The notes beneath the pieces are model-generated. The model worked only from the letters and a program-made list of their open reading frames with translations. It was not told the DNA's origin and did no database searches. This document shows positions 37,830 through 46,200 of a stretch of DNA of 64,000 nucleotides, one piece after another. Origin of the DNA: JADJPF01 sp964492845 (lineage in GTDB: Bacteria > Acidobacteriota > Blastocatellia > Chloracidobacteriales > JADJPF01); the NCBI GenBank assembly GCA_964492845.1, contig CAZBMZ010000018.1, positions 60,520 to 124,519 of the forward strand, written 5' to 3'. The position numbers and the translations under genes were made by a program. Each line of letters begins with the position of its first letter. Within the stretch, counting starts at the first letter, position 1.

Positions 37830-38053
37830 GGGAAATACTTAAATCTATTTGGGCGGCTTGGAAAAGGTTTGCACATATTTTGGGCAAAATTCAAACAACT
37901 ATTTTGCTCACTCTAATTTATTTTCTAATTATCCCTTTTTTCTCTCTAGTGCGATTAAAAGATCCTCTCTCAAAACGCTTAGAAGGCTCTTCTTACTGGC
38001 AAGCTTTCAAAAAACCATCTACCACCCTAGAACAGTTTCAAAAAATGTTCTGA
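37826..38053 (+). CDS. Small single-TM membrane protein
   Basis: A 75-residue protein: a basic amphipathic N terminus (SIWAAWKRFAHILGKIQ), one membrane segment (TILLTLIYFLIIPFFSLV) and a polar tail with SYWQAF. It resembles small membrane proteins found next to SxtJ/DUF5989 genes in exopolysaccharide or carbamoyltransferase loci, although no such genes are here. ATGA overlap with the preceding gene supports that it is real. Confidence 0.6.
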   Translation: MREILKSIWAAWKRFAHILGKIQTTILLTLIYFLIIPFFSLVRLKDPLSKRLEGSSYWQAFKKPSTTLEQFQKMF

Positions 38054-38074
38054 GGGCTTTCTAGCTCATTTTAG

Positions 38075-38278
38075 CTATAAATCAAATTTTAATTCTTCTC
38101 GCAAATAATAACCTCGACACCATCCACAAATTCCAACAAAAGCTTCTAGCTCTGAACGCGGTACAAGACGTTCACATTCTGGGCATTTTTCATAGGCAGA
38201 TTCATAGCCTGGTACTTTTTCATATTCCTTTAGCAGATTGGAAAAAAAGCGATTCTTAAAATCATCGTCTTTGCCCAT
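38075..38278 (-). CDS. Small zinc-ribbon protein, end of module 2 operon
   Basis: A 67-residue protein with CPEC and CGWC knuckles about 20 residues apart, a probable zinc ribbon, preceded by a charged helix. ATG 38278 has AGGAG with 5 bp spacing; an in-frame GTG at 38284 overlaps that site and is not used. It starts 8 bp after the stop of the module 2 repeat gene and is the last gene of that operon. Confidence 0.7.
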   Translation of the reverse strand: MGKDDDFKNRFFSNLLKEYEKVPGYESAYEKCPECERLVPRSELEAFVGICGWCRGYYLREELKFDL

Positions 38279-38286
38279 AATCACTC

Positions 38287-39777
38287 CTATTTAGCAACCC
38301 CTAAAATTTCATTTACTAAGTCATTATTGTAAGTGACATTGTCTCGAACACAAGCTTGTTTAATGCTTTCTAGCAGGTCTGACAAAAGTGCGCGGCCACC
38401 TACACGACTTTGGCGCACTTGTTCAACTATTCTTTCTAATTTGCGCCTTTGTGATGCGCGGGTGTGTTGTTGTTCTTGAGTAGCCTTGTCTATAGCTTTG
38501 GTAAAATAGGCAAACGAGCCTATAGGGTCAAGGCTTCGTTCAAATATTTGCTTCATATATACAACTATATTTTCTTGTCCAAGGTGGGCGATTTTTCTAT
38601 ATGCTGTTAGGTCAGCTAGAGTTGGACGGTTTCCTGTTAACTCTTGATAAATCATCATCACCTGCTTTTCGAGATGATCTTTTTTATTTCTAAGATCATG
38701 ATCATGATCATGATCTTTCATGTAGCTCTGTGGTAGCTGGCTCTGTGTGAGCCGGCTTTCTGATAGCTGGCTCTGTGTGAGCTGGCTAGAATTATTTTTA
38801 CTGACTTCAATAGCTATTTTATTAGTATTATTAACTATTTCTTCATCGTTAAGAATACCTGGTATAACTGGGCAAAAATATGAGCCTCTAGCCGAACCAC
38901 CAAAAACAACACTTTCTTTTTTTAGTAGTCCTCTTTGTTGCAAAATAGCAGCTTGTCTTTTAATAGATGCTAAAGATTGATTACAACGAGCAGCCCAAGC
39001 TTCTAAGCTAATATGACAGCTATTTCTTTGAAAACCAAGGGTTAAGCGTAACAATTGTAAATAAGGAGTATGGGTCATTGGGGGAAGTTGTGGCAAAATT
39101 TCATCAAAAACAACTTGTGGGATTCGGCTATGTTCTACACTACGCCAATTAATATTTATAGGGCTAGCTTCGGTTTTACCTAAAGGTGTTGGGCGGTGTG
39201 GTAGAGGAATATCTATTATTTGTTCAGATTCTTCTAGTAAATTAGGTTGTGTTTTTAATTCTGGTAAAGGTATAGTTTTTTCTAGCTGGCTCGCTAATAG
39301 CTGGCTCTCTGTGAGCCGGCTCTGTGGTAGCTGGCTTTCTGTGAGCTTATCATTTTGAGAAAGTGTCTTTGTGAGCCGGCTCTGTGAGCTATCTATAATA
39401 GAGCTAGCTCTTTGAGTGCTAGCGATCGTAGTATTTTCAAGGCTAGATCGCTGATCTGAGATCGAAGCAGGATCATTTTTTTGAGCTTCGATCAATTGGG
39501 GAGTTGTGTTGATCGCCGCAGAGATCGGGCTAGAGATCAATTCAGTAGACGACTGATCAAGATCATTAAGATCATTAAGATCATTAAGATCATTAAGATC
39601 ATCGATAAAAGAATCTTCCTGAGCTAACTCATCTGAATAAGGTTCTTTGCCTAAAAGAAACCTTAATGCGCGGGTAGCTGGTGTATTACGAATAGTTGCT
39701 TCTGAAGAAGCATCTGTTTTTGTATTATCCTCAGCCTTTGCGGACTTTGCGCGCGGCTTTGTCTTCTTTTGCGACAC
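38287..39777 (-). CDS. Replication/partition-like winged-helix protein with embedded repeats, module 2
   Basis: A 496-residue protein. GTG 39777 is 9 bp after AAGGAGG; a TTG at 39786 touches that site and is rejected. The N terminus MSQKKTKPRAKSAK is basic. Residues 57-72 are (DLN)n. Residues 132-165 and 329-347 are five-residue S(Q/R)L(T/P)(Q/E) repeats. A winged helix lies at about 195-290 (CHISLEAWAARCNQSLASIK...RGLLKK). HDHDHD is near 353. A DnaD/DnaB_2-like helical block follows at 365-425 (ELTGNRPTLADLTAYRK). It overlaps parA by 47 bp. It probably binds its own repeats and acts in partition or replication start; this is inferred. Confidence 0.75.
   Translation of the reverse strand: MSQKKTKPRAKSAKAEDNTKTDASSEATIRNTPATRALRFLLGKEPYSDELAQEDSFIDDLNDLNDLNDLNDLDQSSTELISSPISAAINTTPQLIEAQKNDPASISDQRSSLENTTIASTQRASSIIDSSQSRLTKTLSQNDKLTESQLPQSRLTESQLLASQLEKTIPLPELKTQPNLLEESEQIIDIPLPHRPTPLGKTEASPININWRSVEHSRIPQVVFDEILPQLPPMTHTPYLQLLRLTLGFQRNSCHISLEAWAARCNQSLASIKRQAAILQQRGLLKKESVVFGGSARGSYFCPVIPGILNDEEIVNNTNKIAIEVSKNNSSQLTQSQLSESRLTQSQLPQSYMKDHDHDHDLRNKKDHLEKQVMMIYQELTGNRPTLADLTAYRKIAHLGQENIVVYMKQIFERSLDPIGSFAYFTKAIDKATQEQQHTRASQRRKLERIVEQVRQSRVGGRALLSDLLESIKQACVRDNVTYNNDLVNEILGVAK
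38694..38715. repeat. Tandem GATCAT hexamers
   Basis: GATC occurs at 38694, 38700, 38706 and 38712, exactly 6 bp apart, and encodes HDHDHD on the minus strand. It lies next to the second AGCYGGCT cluster. Confidence 0.8.
38735..38788. repeat. AGCYGGCT array, cluster B (15-bp step)
   Basis: AGCTGGCTC, AGCCGGCTT, AGCTGGCTC and AGCTGGCTA start at 38735, 38750, 38765 and 38780. AGCCGGCT is a perfect palindrome. The step of five codons gives the peptide unit SQLTQ/SRLTQ on the minus strand. Confidence 0.8.
39284..39382. repeat. AGCYGGCT array, cluster A (15-bp step)
   Basis: AGCYGGCT copies start at 39284, 39299, 39314 and 39329, with a decayed copy at 39344 and another full one at 39374 (30 bp on). 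This is the same motif and step as cluster B about 550 bp away in the same gene. Confidence 0.8.
39424..39600. repeat. Dense GATC cluster with GATCATTAA tandem repeats
   Basis: About 15 GATC tetramers lie within 177 bp, where under one is expected by chance in DNA of this composition. Five are in a 9-bp tandem (GATCATTAA at 39561, 39570, 39579 and 39588, then GATCATCGA at 39597) that encodes DLN repeats; the others are irregularly spaced (for example 39446, 39453 and 39460 at 7 bp). Confidence 0.8.
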
Positions 39778-40531
39778 GTGAAACAACCTCCTTGGCTAAT
39801 CGAGCATAATCAACATAGCCAGCCGTGTTTGGATAATCAATTATAGGGCGACCTTCTGCTGTTGCTGTAGAAATAGCAGTGTTTAGATTAATAGTTGAAT
39901 TAAGTAAATTAGTTCCAAAGTCAGATTTAAGCCTTTCTCTTAAAGACTCTGATTCTCTTACACCTGAACGAAAGAAAGTTTGTACAGCAAAAATAGTGAC
40001 ATTTAAGTTAAATTCTCGGACAAGTTCTGCTAGTACTTCGGCTAGATCACCTATTCCAGTTAGTGCAAGCCAAGTAGAAACAGGAATCAGCACTATTTGA
40101 GCCGCAGCTAAAGCATTGATGGTGAGTAGGTTTAAGCCTGGAGGACAATCAATAATGATATAGTCATAATTAGTTAGCTTAGATAGCATTTGACGAAGCC
40201 GACGTTCACGGTTAATTACTTCACGTAGTTCAATTTCACCAATAGCTAATTCGCGGTTAGATGGCAAAATATCTAAATTTGCCCGTACTTCTCTAATAGC
40301 TTCTACTGGTTCACAACGTCCAAGTAACGCACCATAAAGGGTTTTTTCTATAGAGTTAGAATCAATAGCAAAAGATCTAGCAATATGACCTTGAGGATCA
40401 CAATCAACTATCAAGACTCGTGCTGTTTTTTTCATTGATTGAGGATGGGCTAGAAAACAAGCTAAATTAACTGCTGTGGTCGTCTTGCCAACACCACCTT
40501 TTTGATTAGCAATTGCAATGACGGTGGACAT
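39731..40531 (-). CDS. parA: ParA-family partition ATPase, module 2
   Basis: A 266-residue ParA/Soj-type ATPase. It has the deviant Walker A ANQKGGVGKTTTAVNLA, VLIVDCDPQGH, and the Walker B IIIDCPPGLNLL. ATG 40531 has AGGAG 9 bp upstream; an in-frame start at 40585 would add 18 unlikely residues. It is clearly different from the module 1 ATPase, so this is not a recent duplication. It is second in an operon of MerR-type regulator, parA, repeat protein and zinc ribbon. The downstream gene overlaps its 3' end. Confidence 0.92.
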   Translation of the reverse strand: MSTVIAIANQKGGVGKTTTAVNLACFLAHPQSMKKTARVLIVDCDPQGHIARSFAIDSNSIEKTLYGALLGRCEPVEAIREVRANLDILPSNRELAIGEIELREVINRERRLRQMLSKLTNYDYIIIDCPPGLNLLTINALAAAQIVLIPVSTWLALTGIGDLAEVLAELVREFNLNVTIFAVQTFFRSGVRESESLRERLKSDFGTNLLNSTINLNTAISTATAEGRPIIDYPNTAGYVDYARLAKEVVSRVAKEDKAARKVRKG

Positions 40532-40584
40532 TAAATTTCTCCTTAAAATGAATAAAACAAAACTTTTGCCAACAGCAATTGCCA

Positions 40585-41058
40585 TTAGGCGGCTTTGCGA
40601 ATATCAGGTACTTTGCCTAGCTGTTCTTCTAGTGATAAAAGTAGTAGTTGTTGACGATGTGCGCGAAGTAAATCTACTACTTCTTTATCGCTATAGGCAT
40701 AGTAAACTGATCGACCATCAGTTAGAAGAAATGGAGCAGATTCATAAAGTTCAATGCCTTCAGCCTTAAGGCGAGCTACAACTTTACGAATTGCTTGCAA
40801 AGAAAAACCTGAACGGCGTAGTTCAGATACAACTAATCCTTCGATTACATCAGTAACAGCATAAAGAGATTTGTAGCCCGGGCCAGTGCTTTCAGAGTGT
40901 TGGGAAATACTTGGGATTACAATATTTAACTTTGACCAATAGCTTACTTGTTGTCGTGTCATACCAGTAATTTGCATTAATTCTCCAACCGTATAAGTAC
41001 GCGCTGGCAAAATAAACCTAGCTGACCGAAACTTCCCTTCTTTAGTAAGTGTTCTCAT
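40585..41058 (-). CDS. MerR-family HTH protein heading the parA module 2 operon
   Basis: A 157-residue protein with a MerR-type winged helix (TVGELMQITGMTRQQVSYWSK and GYKSLYAVTDVIEGLVVSELRRSGFSL) followed by a short dimer helix; there is no effector domain. ATG 41058 has GGAG 8 bp upstream and is preferred over an ATG at 41085. Such small MerR-like proteins precede parA on some plasmids and may serve as operon repressor or as centromere binder. It lies 53 bp before parA. Confidence 0.8.
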   Translation of the reverse strand: MRTLTKEGKFRSARFILPARTYTVGELMQITGMTRQQVSYWSKLNIVIPSISQHSESTGPGYKSLYAVTDVIEGLVVSELRRSGFSLQAIRKVVARLKAEGIELYESAPFLLTDGRSVYYAYSDKEVVDLLRAHRQQLLLLSLEEQLGKVPDIRKAA

Positions 41059-41335
41059 TTTTTTACTCCAGTTATTATGGGTCATAATTGATAGACTTTA
41101 GGAAACAACTTAATAATAACTTTTAACAAGTATTGTTGTTTGTTTTTAAATATCAAAAAACGCGATTTTTAACAAATAAAAAAACTTGTTTTTGATAATT
41201 TATTTAGATACAAGTAATTAACAAAATGAAAATGATCTCTTGAGAGCTAAGGCTTGATCTGATAAAGCTACTAAATAGTTATAGTTATAAAATCATAAAG
41301 ATAGTTTTAGACAAGTAAATAATTTGCTGTAAATT
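41059..41335. other. Promoter region of the module 2 operon
   Basis: An AT-rich gap with two dyads of the same half-sites: GTTTTT/AAAAAC at 41142-41161 and AAAAAC/GTTTTT at 41180-41193. They are candidate operators for the MerR-like protein. Two GATC tetramers (41234 and 41256) are 22 bp apart. No AGCYGGCT site was seen and no gene is supported. Confidence 0.4.
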
Positions 41336-41384
41336 AAATTAGGAGTGCAGATATTTTTTACTAAATCTTCTACACTCCTAATTT
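41336..41384 (-). terminator. Terminator hairpin after the SDR gene
   Basis: AAATTAGGAGTG (41336-41347) pairs perfectly with CACTCCTAATTT (41373-41384). The loop is long (25 bases). On the minus strand the stem is followed by an AT-rich tail rather than a pure U-run. Confidence 0.6.
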
Positions 41385-41406
41385 ATTGAGATCTTTAGCT
41401 TGTGTT

Positions 41407-42234
41407 TTAAGGCATCCAAGCCCCTCCACTAGGACTAAGAACTTGCCCAGTAAAAAAGCTACCTTCATCACTTGCAAGATAAAGTGCTGCGCTAGCTACT
41501 TCACTAACTTTGCCTGCTCTTTTTGCTGGAGTTCCCATTATCCAAGCTTGTTTTATCATTGGTGAAATCATATCGGTCATAGGCGTTTCGATTAGACCTG
41601 GTGCAATGGCATTAACTGTTATTGAACGTGTGCCAACTTCACGAGCTACAGCACGAGTTAGGCCAAGGATTCCTGCTTTAGCTGCTGAATAGTGTGGCGA
41701 GGCTTCCAGTCCCAATGTTGCTGCAATTGAAGCCATATTAATGATCCGGCCATAGTTTTTTGCTGACATAATCTTTAATGCTTCTCTTGTACAATAAAAA
41801 GTTCCATATAAATGTACTCTAAGCATTTTATCCCAGTCTTCGTCTGATAAATTTTCAGTTACGGCCCAATGAGTTTTAATTTCTCCTTCAAACATTTCTG
41901 CTAGTTGGGCTTCTGCAACACGGTTAAGGTCTCCTTCTTTTTCTGGGCAAACTTCTCCAATACCAGCATTATTAACTAAAATATCTAACGTACCATATTT
42001 TGCTAGCAAATCAGCAAAGACTTGTTTTACTTGGCTACTATCAGAAACATCGGCAGGTGCTGCTAGGGCATTAGCGGAAAGATCGCCTAATAATTGAAGA
42101 GTTTTTTCTATAGAAGATGGCACAATATCATTTACTACAACATTTGCACCTTCACGGGCAAATAACAAGCAAATTTCTTGTCCAATTCCAGAACCTCCGC
42201 CAGTAACTAGAGCCACTTTATTTTTTAATCGCAT
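41407..42234 (-). CDS. Short-chain dehydrogenase/reductase
   Basis: A 275-residue classical SDR. It has TGGGSGIGQEI for NAD(P) binding, NNAG, the catalytic Ser in NMASIAA, and YSAAKAG for the Tyr/Lys pair, and it ends with the FabG-like GQVLSPSGGAWMP. An insertion of about 25 residues between NNAGIGEV and the next helix is longer than usual. GGAGGAAG lies directly upstream of the ATG. The substrate is unknown. Confidence 0.9.
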   Translation of the reverse strand: MRLKNKVALVTGGGSGIGQEICLLFAREGANVVVNDIVPSSIEKTLQLLGDLSANALAAPADVSDSSQVKQVFADLLAKYGTLDILVNNAGIGEVCPEKEGDLNRVAEAQLAEMFEGEIKTHWAVTENLSDEDWDKMLRVHLYGTFYCTREALKIMSAKNYGRIINMASIAATLGLEASPHYSAAKAGILGLTRAVAREVGTRSITVNAIAPGLIETPMTDMISPMIKQAWIMGTPAKRAGKVSEVASAALYLASDEGSFFTGQVLSPSGGAWMP

Positions 42235-42260
42235 TCTTCCTCCATTAAGTCTAAAAATCT

Positions 42261-42956
42261 TTAACCTATCTTAAATAAAAAGCTTGGGCCATCACCACCA
42301 AAAGTTACTGTATCCCCAGATTTTATTGGAGCAGAGCCTAGCAGTTTGGCAGTGTTTAAGAAAGTCCCGTTTTTGCTATCTAAGTCTGTGATAATAAATT
42401 GTCCAGAGTGTTTAAGATCAAGGGTTATTTTAATTTGTTCTCTTGAGATCATATATTCTTGATATTGATCATACTTAATCATGGAAGTATTGCCACGGCC
42501 AATAACTAATTCTCGAAAATCATTTAATGAAATAAAGTCTGATTGATTAATTCTTGAGCCTGACAAGTGTTGTAGGACAATTCGTTTTAGTTGTCCAGTG
42601 CTGGGAATATCGGGTAGGTTTGGACGAGGGTTTAAGTCAAATTCAAAGGCTGGGCCATCTAAGCCAGCTTGAATAATATCTCCTAATTTTAATTTTGTTA
42701 CTCCAATAGCCCTACGCTTATTAATGAAAGTACCATTACGGCTATTAAGATCTAGCAAAGAGAATTGGCGAGGATTATTAGAAATAGTAATTTTTGCATG
42801 ACGCGACGAAATCATAATATCTTTATTTTTATCAAATTTAAGTATAGAAGAAGAATCTCTACCAATAGTTATTTCTGAATAAGTGCTAACTAAAAACCCT
42901 TCAACTTGACCAGCTTTTGAGCCTATTAAATGGTTAATGATTATGTATTCCTTCAT
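42261..42956 (-). CDS. Protein with two FHA domains
   Basis: A 231-residue protein formed by two FHA domains. The first has ITIGRDSS, SSRHAKI and LNSRNGTFIN; the second has LVIGRGNTS, SREQIKI and LDSKNGTFLN. FHA domains read phosphothreonine, so it is a likely reader for the protein kinases encoded nearby. In the second domain the usual SRxH is SREQ, which may weaken phosphopeptide binding. It is divergent from the TPR kinase gene across 288 bp. Confidence 0.88.
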   Translation of the reverse strand: MKEYIIINHLIGSKAGQVEGFLVSTYSEITIGRDSSSILKFDKNKDIMISSRHAKITISNNPRQFSLLDLNSRNGTFINKRRAIGVTKLKLGDIIQAGLDGPAFEFDLNPRPNLPDIPSTGQLKRIVLQHLSGSRINQSDFISLNDFRELVIGRGNTSMIKYDQYQEYMISREQIKITLDLKHSGQFIITDLDSKNGTFLNTAKLLGSAPIKSGDTVTFGGDGPSFLFKIG

Positions 42957-43244
42957 AGTTACTTCAGTAAAATCACAGATAAATATGATTTTTACTGCCT
43001 CCTATGCAATAAAGAAATTATTAGTTTGTTAGGTTTATAAAAATAAGAAAGTGCTGCAATATACTATTTAAGCAAGTCAAGGTGCAATAGTTTAATAAAA
43101 GAGAAAACTAGGTATTTATTAAAATTGGTGTTAATAAAAAATTGCTGTATTCTATAAAACGTTGTTATTTTAAGTACTTGCTTTTAGCTATTAAATAAAT
43201 TTAGTAGAATTTATATTAAGTAATTATTTTTTGGGCAAATAGAT

Positions 43245-46200
43245 ATGGATTCGCAGTTACAAGATTTGATTCTAAAACAAGCAGTAGAAAAAGGCTTATT
43301 GTTAGAAGAGGATTGTTGTTTAGGAGAGTCTAACGAAACAATAAAGCTTACTTCTGAACGTTTGGAAAAATGGGGTGGTAAAATAGCAAGACTTTTGGAA
43401 ATGGGTTTAATTTCTGAAGAAACATTAGATTTACTTGCTAAAGATATAGACTTAGCACAAGAAACAAAAATAATAAGTACAAGAAAAACACAAGAAATAA
43501 AAGAAGAAGAAAATTTTACTAGTGGAGAACTCAAAAATTTTAATGATAAAACACCATCTACAGCAGTTACTTTAGTAAACTTAAATGGAGATGATTTAAG
43601 TACTGAAAAAAATATTCATCAACAAGTAACTATAATAAAACCAACAACTTCAAGTAATAGCAAACCTAAACCAACAACATCATTATTTACTACAGACGAA
43701 CTAAGCGAAGAAACTTTGCTAAAGGGCTGGGAACGTTATAAAGACTTAAAATTAATTGGTGTTGGAGGGATGGGAAAAGTTTTTCGTGCTGTTGATCCAA
43801 AACTAAACAGAATTGTTGCACTAAAATTTTTAGTCGAAGATGAAGCCGATCTAGTAATTAGATTTATTCGAGAAGCTAGACTTCAAGCAAGAATCGAGCA
43901 TGAAAATATTTGTAAAATTTATGAAATAGGAGAATTTCAAGGTCGTCATTATATTGCAATGCAATATATTAATGGTATTTCCTTAGATAGAGCTAAGGAA
44001 ACATTAAGCGTTGAGCAGAAAGTAAAAATTATTAAAGACGTTTCGGAAGCGTTACATACTGCTCATAAACAAGGACTTATACATCGAGATATAAAACCAT
44101 CAAATATATTAGTTGAAAATACTGATGATAAAGGATGGTCACCTTGTATTGTAGATTTTGGTTTAGCTCGTGAGGTTGGTGATATTAATGGGACTGGTGC
44201 CGGGGTAATATTAGGTACACCTTCCTATATGTCACCTGAACAAGGAAAAGGTAGAACACATCTTTTAGATCGTCGAACGGATGTTTACAGTCTAGGAGTA
44301 ACTTTATATGAGCTTTTAGGAGAAGAACTTCCATTTAAGGGGAAAAATTATTTTGATGTAATTTTACGAATTACCCAAGACGCTCCAACCCCGCTTAAGG
44401 AAATAAATGATGCAATTGCTGAGGATCTAAATATTATTGTAATGAAGTGTTTAGAAAAAGATCCTCAACTTCGTTATTCATCGGCAAAAGCACTAGCTAC
44501 AGATTTACAGCTTTACTTAAATGGTGAAGCTATTACGGCTAGAACATCAAAAACATATAGATTAAAAAAATTTATAAAAAAACATAAAGCAAAAGTAGCA
44601 ATGTTGTCTCTAGTAGCTTTATTAATGATATTTTCTACAGGAATGTGGATTCGTACTAGTTGGCTAGCTAAAGAGCGAGAAAGAATCACTCAAGTTTTTG
44701 GTCAAGAAGTAAAAGAAATCGAACAAGTATTGCATTACTCAAACTCTTTACCTCTTTATAACACTCAAGCAGCAAGAGGTTTAATAGAGAAACGAATTAA
44801 AACAATCAATGAAAAAATTGCATCAGAAGGACAACTTGCAAAAGGCCCGGGCTACTATGCTCTAGGTTGTGGCTATTTAGCCTTGCAAGATTATGAAATG
44901 GCCCGGCTATATTTAGAAAAATCATGGGAAAATGATTATAAAAAACCTGATAATGCTTATGTTTTGGGCTATGTTTTAGCTGAGTTATACCAAAGATTAC
45001 GTAGTGAAGTAAAATTTATTGCTAATAAAGAAGCTCAAGAACGCAGACTAGCAGAATTAAAAGCTTTATATTGTGATCCTGCTATTAAATACTTAAAAAT
45101 AGGTAGTGAAGGTAGCGTAAATAGATTATACACAGAAGGTTTAATAGCCTTTTATCAAGACCAATTTGACGTTGCTTTGGCAAAATCTAAAGATGCTTTT
45201 ACAGAACTGCCCTGGCTTTATGATGCTAAACGGCTAGAAGGCAGAATTTACCAACAAATGGCTGTAGGAAAGCTTAAAAATGGTGATTATAAATCTGCTA
45301 CACAAGACCTTGAATTAGCTAAACAAGCCTTTCAACAAGCTATAGATATTGCTCGTAGTGATGCAGAGCTTTATGAACTAGAAGCAGAAAGAAACTTAAA
45401 GCTAATGGAAATTATGTTTGATACCGGCGAGTCACCCGAAACAGCATCTGAGCAAGCTTTAGCTGCTTGTGATAAGGCTTTAATTGTTAATCCAGAAAGT
45501 AGCAGCACACATATAACTAAAGCTAAGATCTACTATACATTAGGGTTATATCAAATTAGATTAGGCCAAGATCCAGTAGCATTTGATAAAACTATTGTTA
45601 TGTCTCAAAAAGCTATTGAACTAACGACTCAAAAGGCCAAGCTACAAAAAACTAGCCTTACTGGAGAATTAGCAGGTATTCCTTATGGTTATTTAGGAGC
45701 AGCCTACTATAGAAAAGCTGCTCAAGAAATGACTTTAGGCCAAGATCCCCGCCCAACCCTAGAAAAAGCTCTAGCTACCTATAATACTGCTCTAAAACAA
45801 AACTTGTCCTATGACTTTATCTATAAAAACTTAGGTGATATTTATTGGCAAAAAGGACGCTATGAATTTAGCATAGGGCTTGACGCTATTAACTCATTAA
45901 ATTCTTCAATAGAAAACCATCAAAAAGCTATAGAGCTTAATAAAACAGACCTTTTTAACCATAATGCTTTAGGAAATACCTATGAAATTAGGGGAGAATA
46001 TGACTTATTTTGTGGGGCTAATCCTGAAAAATGGCTAAATTTAGCTGTCGAAGCCTATCAAAAGGCTATAGCAATTAATCCTAATCATCCTTATCCACAC
46101 AATAACATAGGTATTTCTTTTCGTACCAAGGCACGTTATGAGCTAGCCGCAGGTCTTGATCCAACAGAGTCAGTAAAAAAATCGGTAGAAAGTTTTGAAA

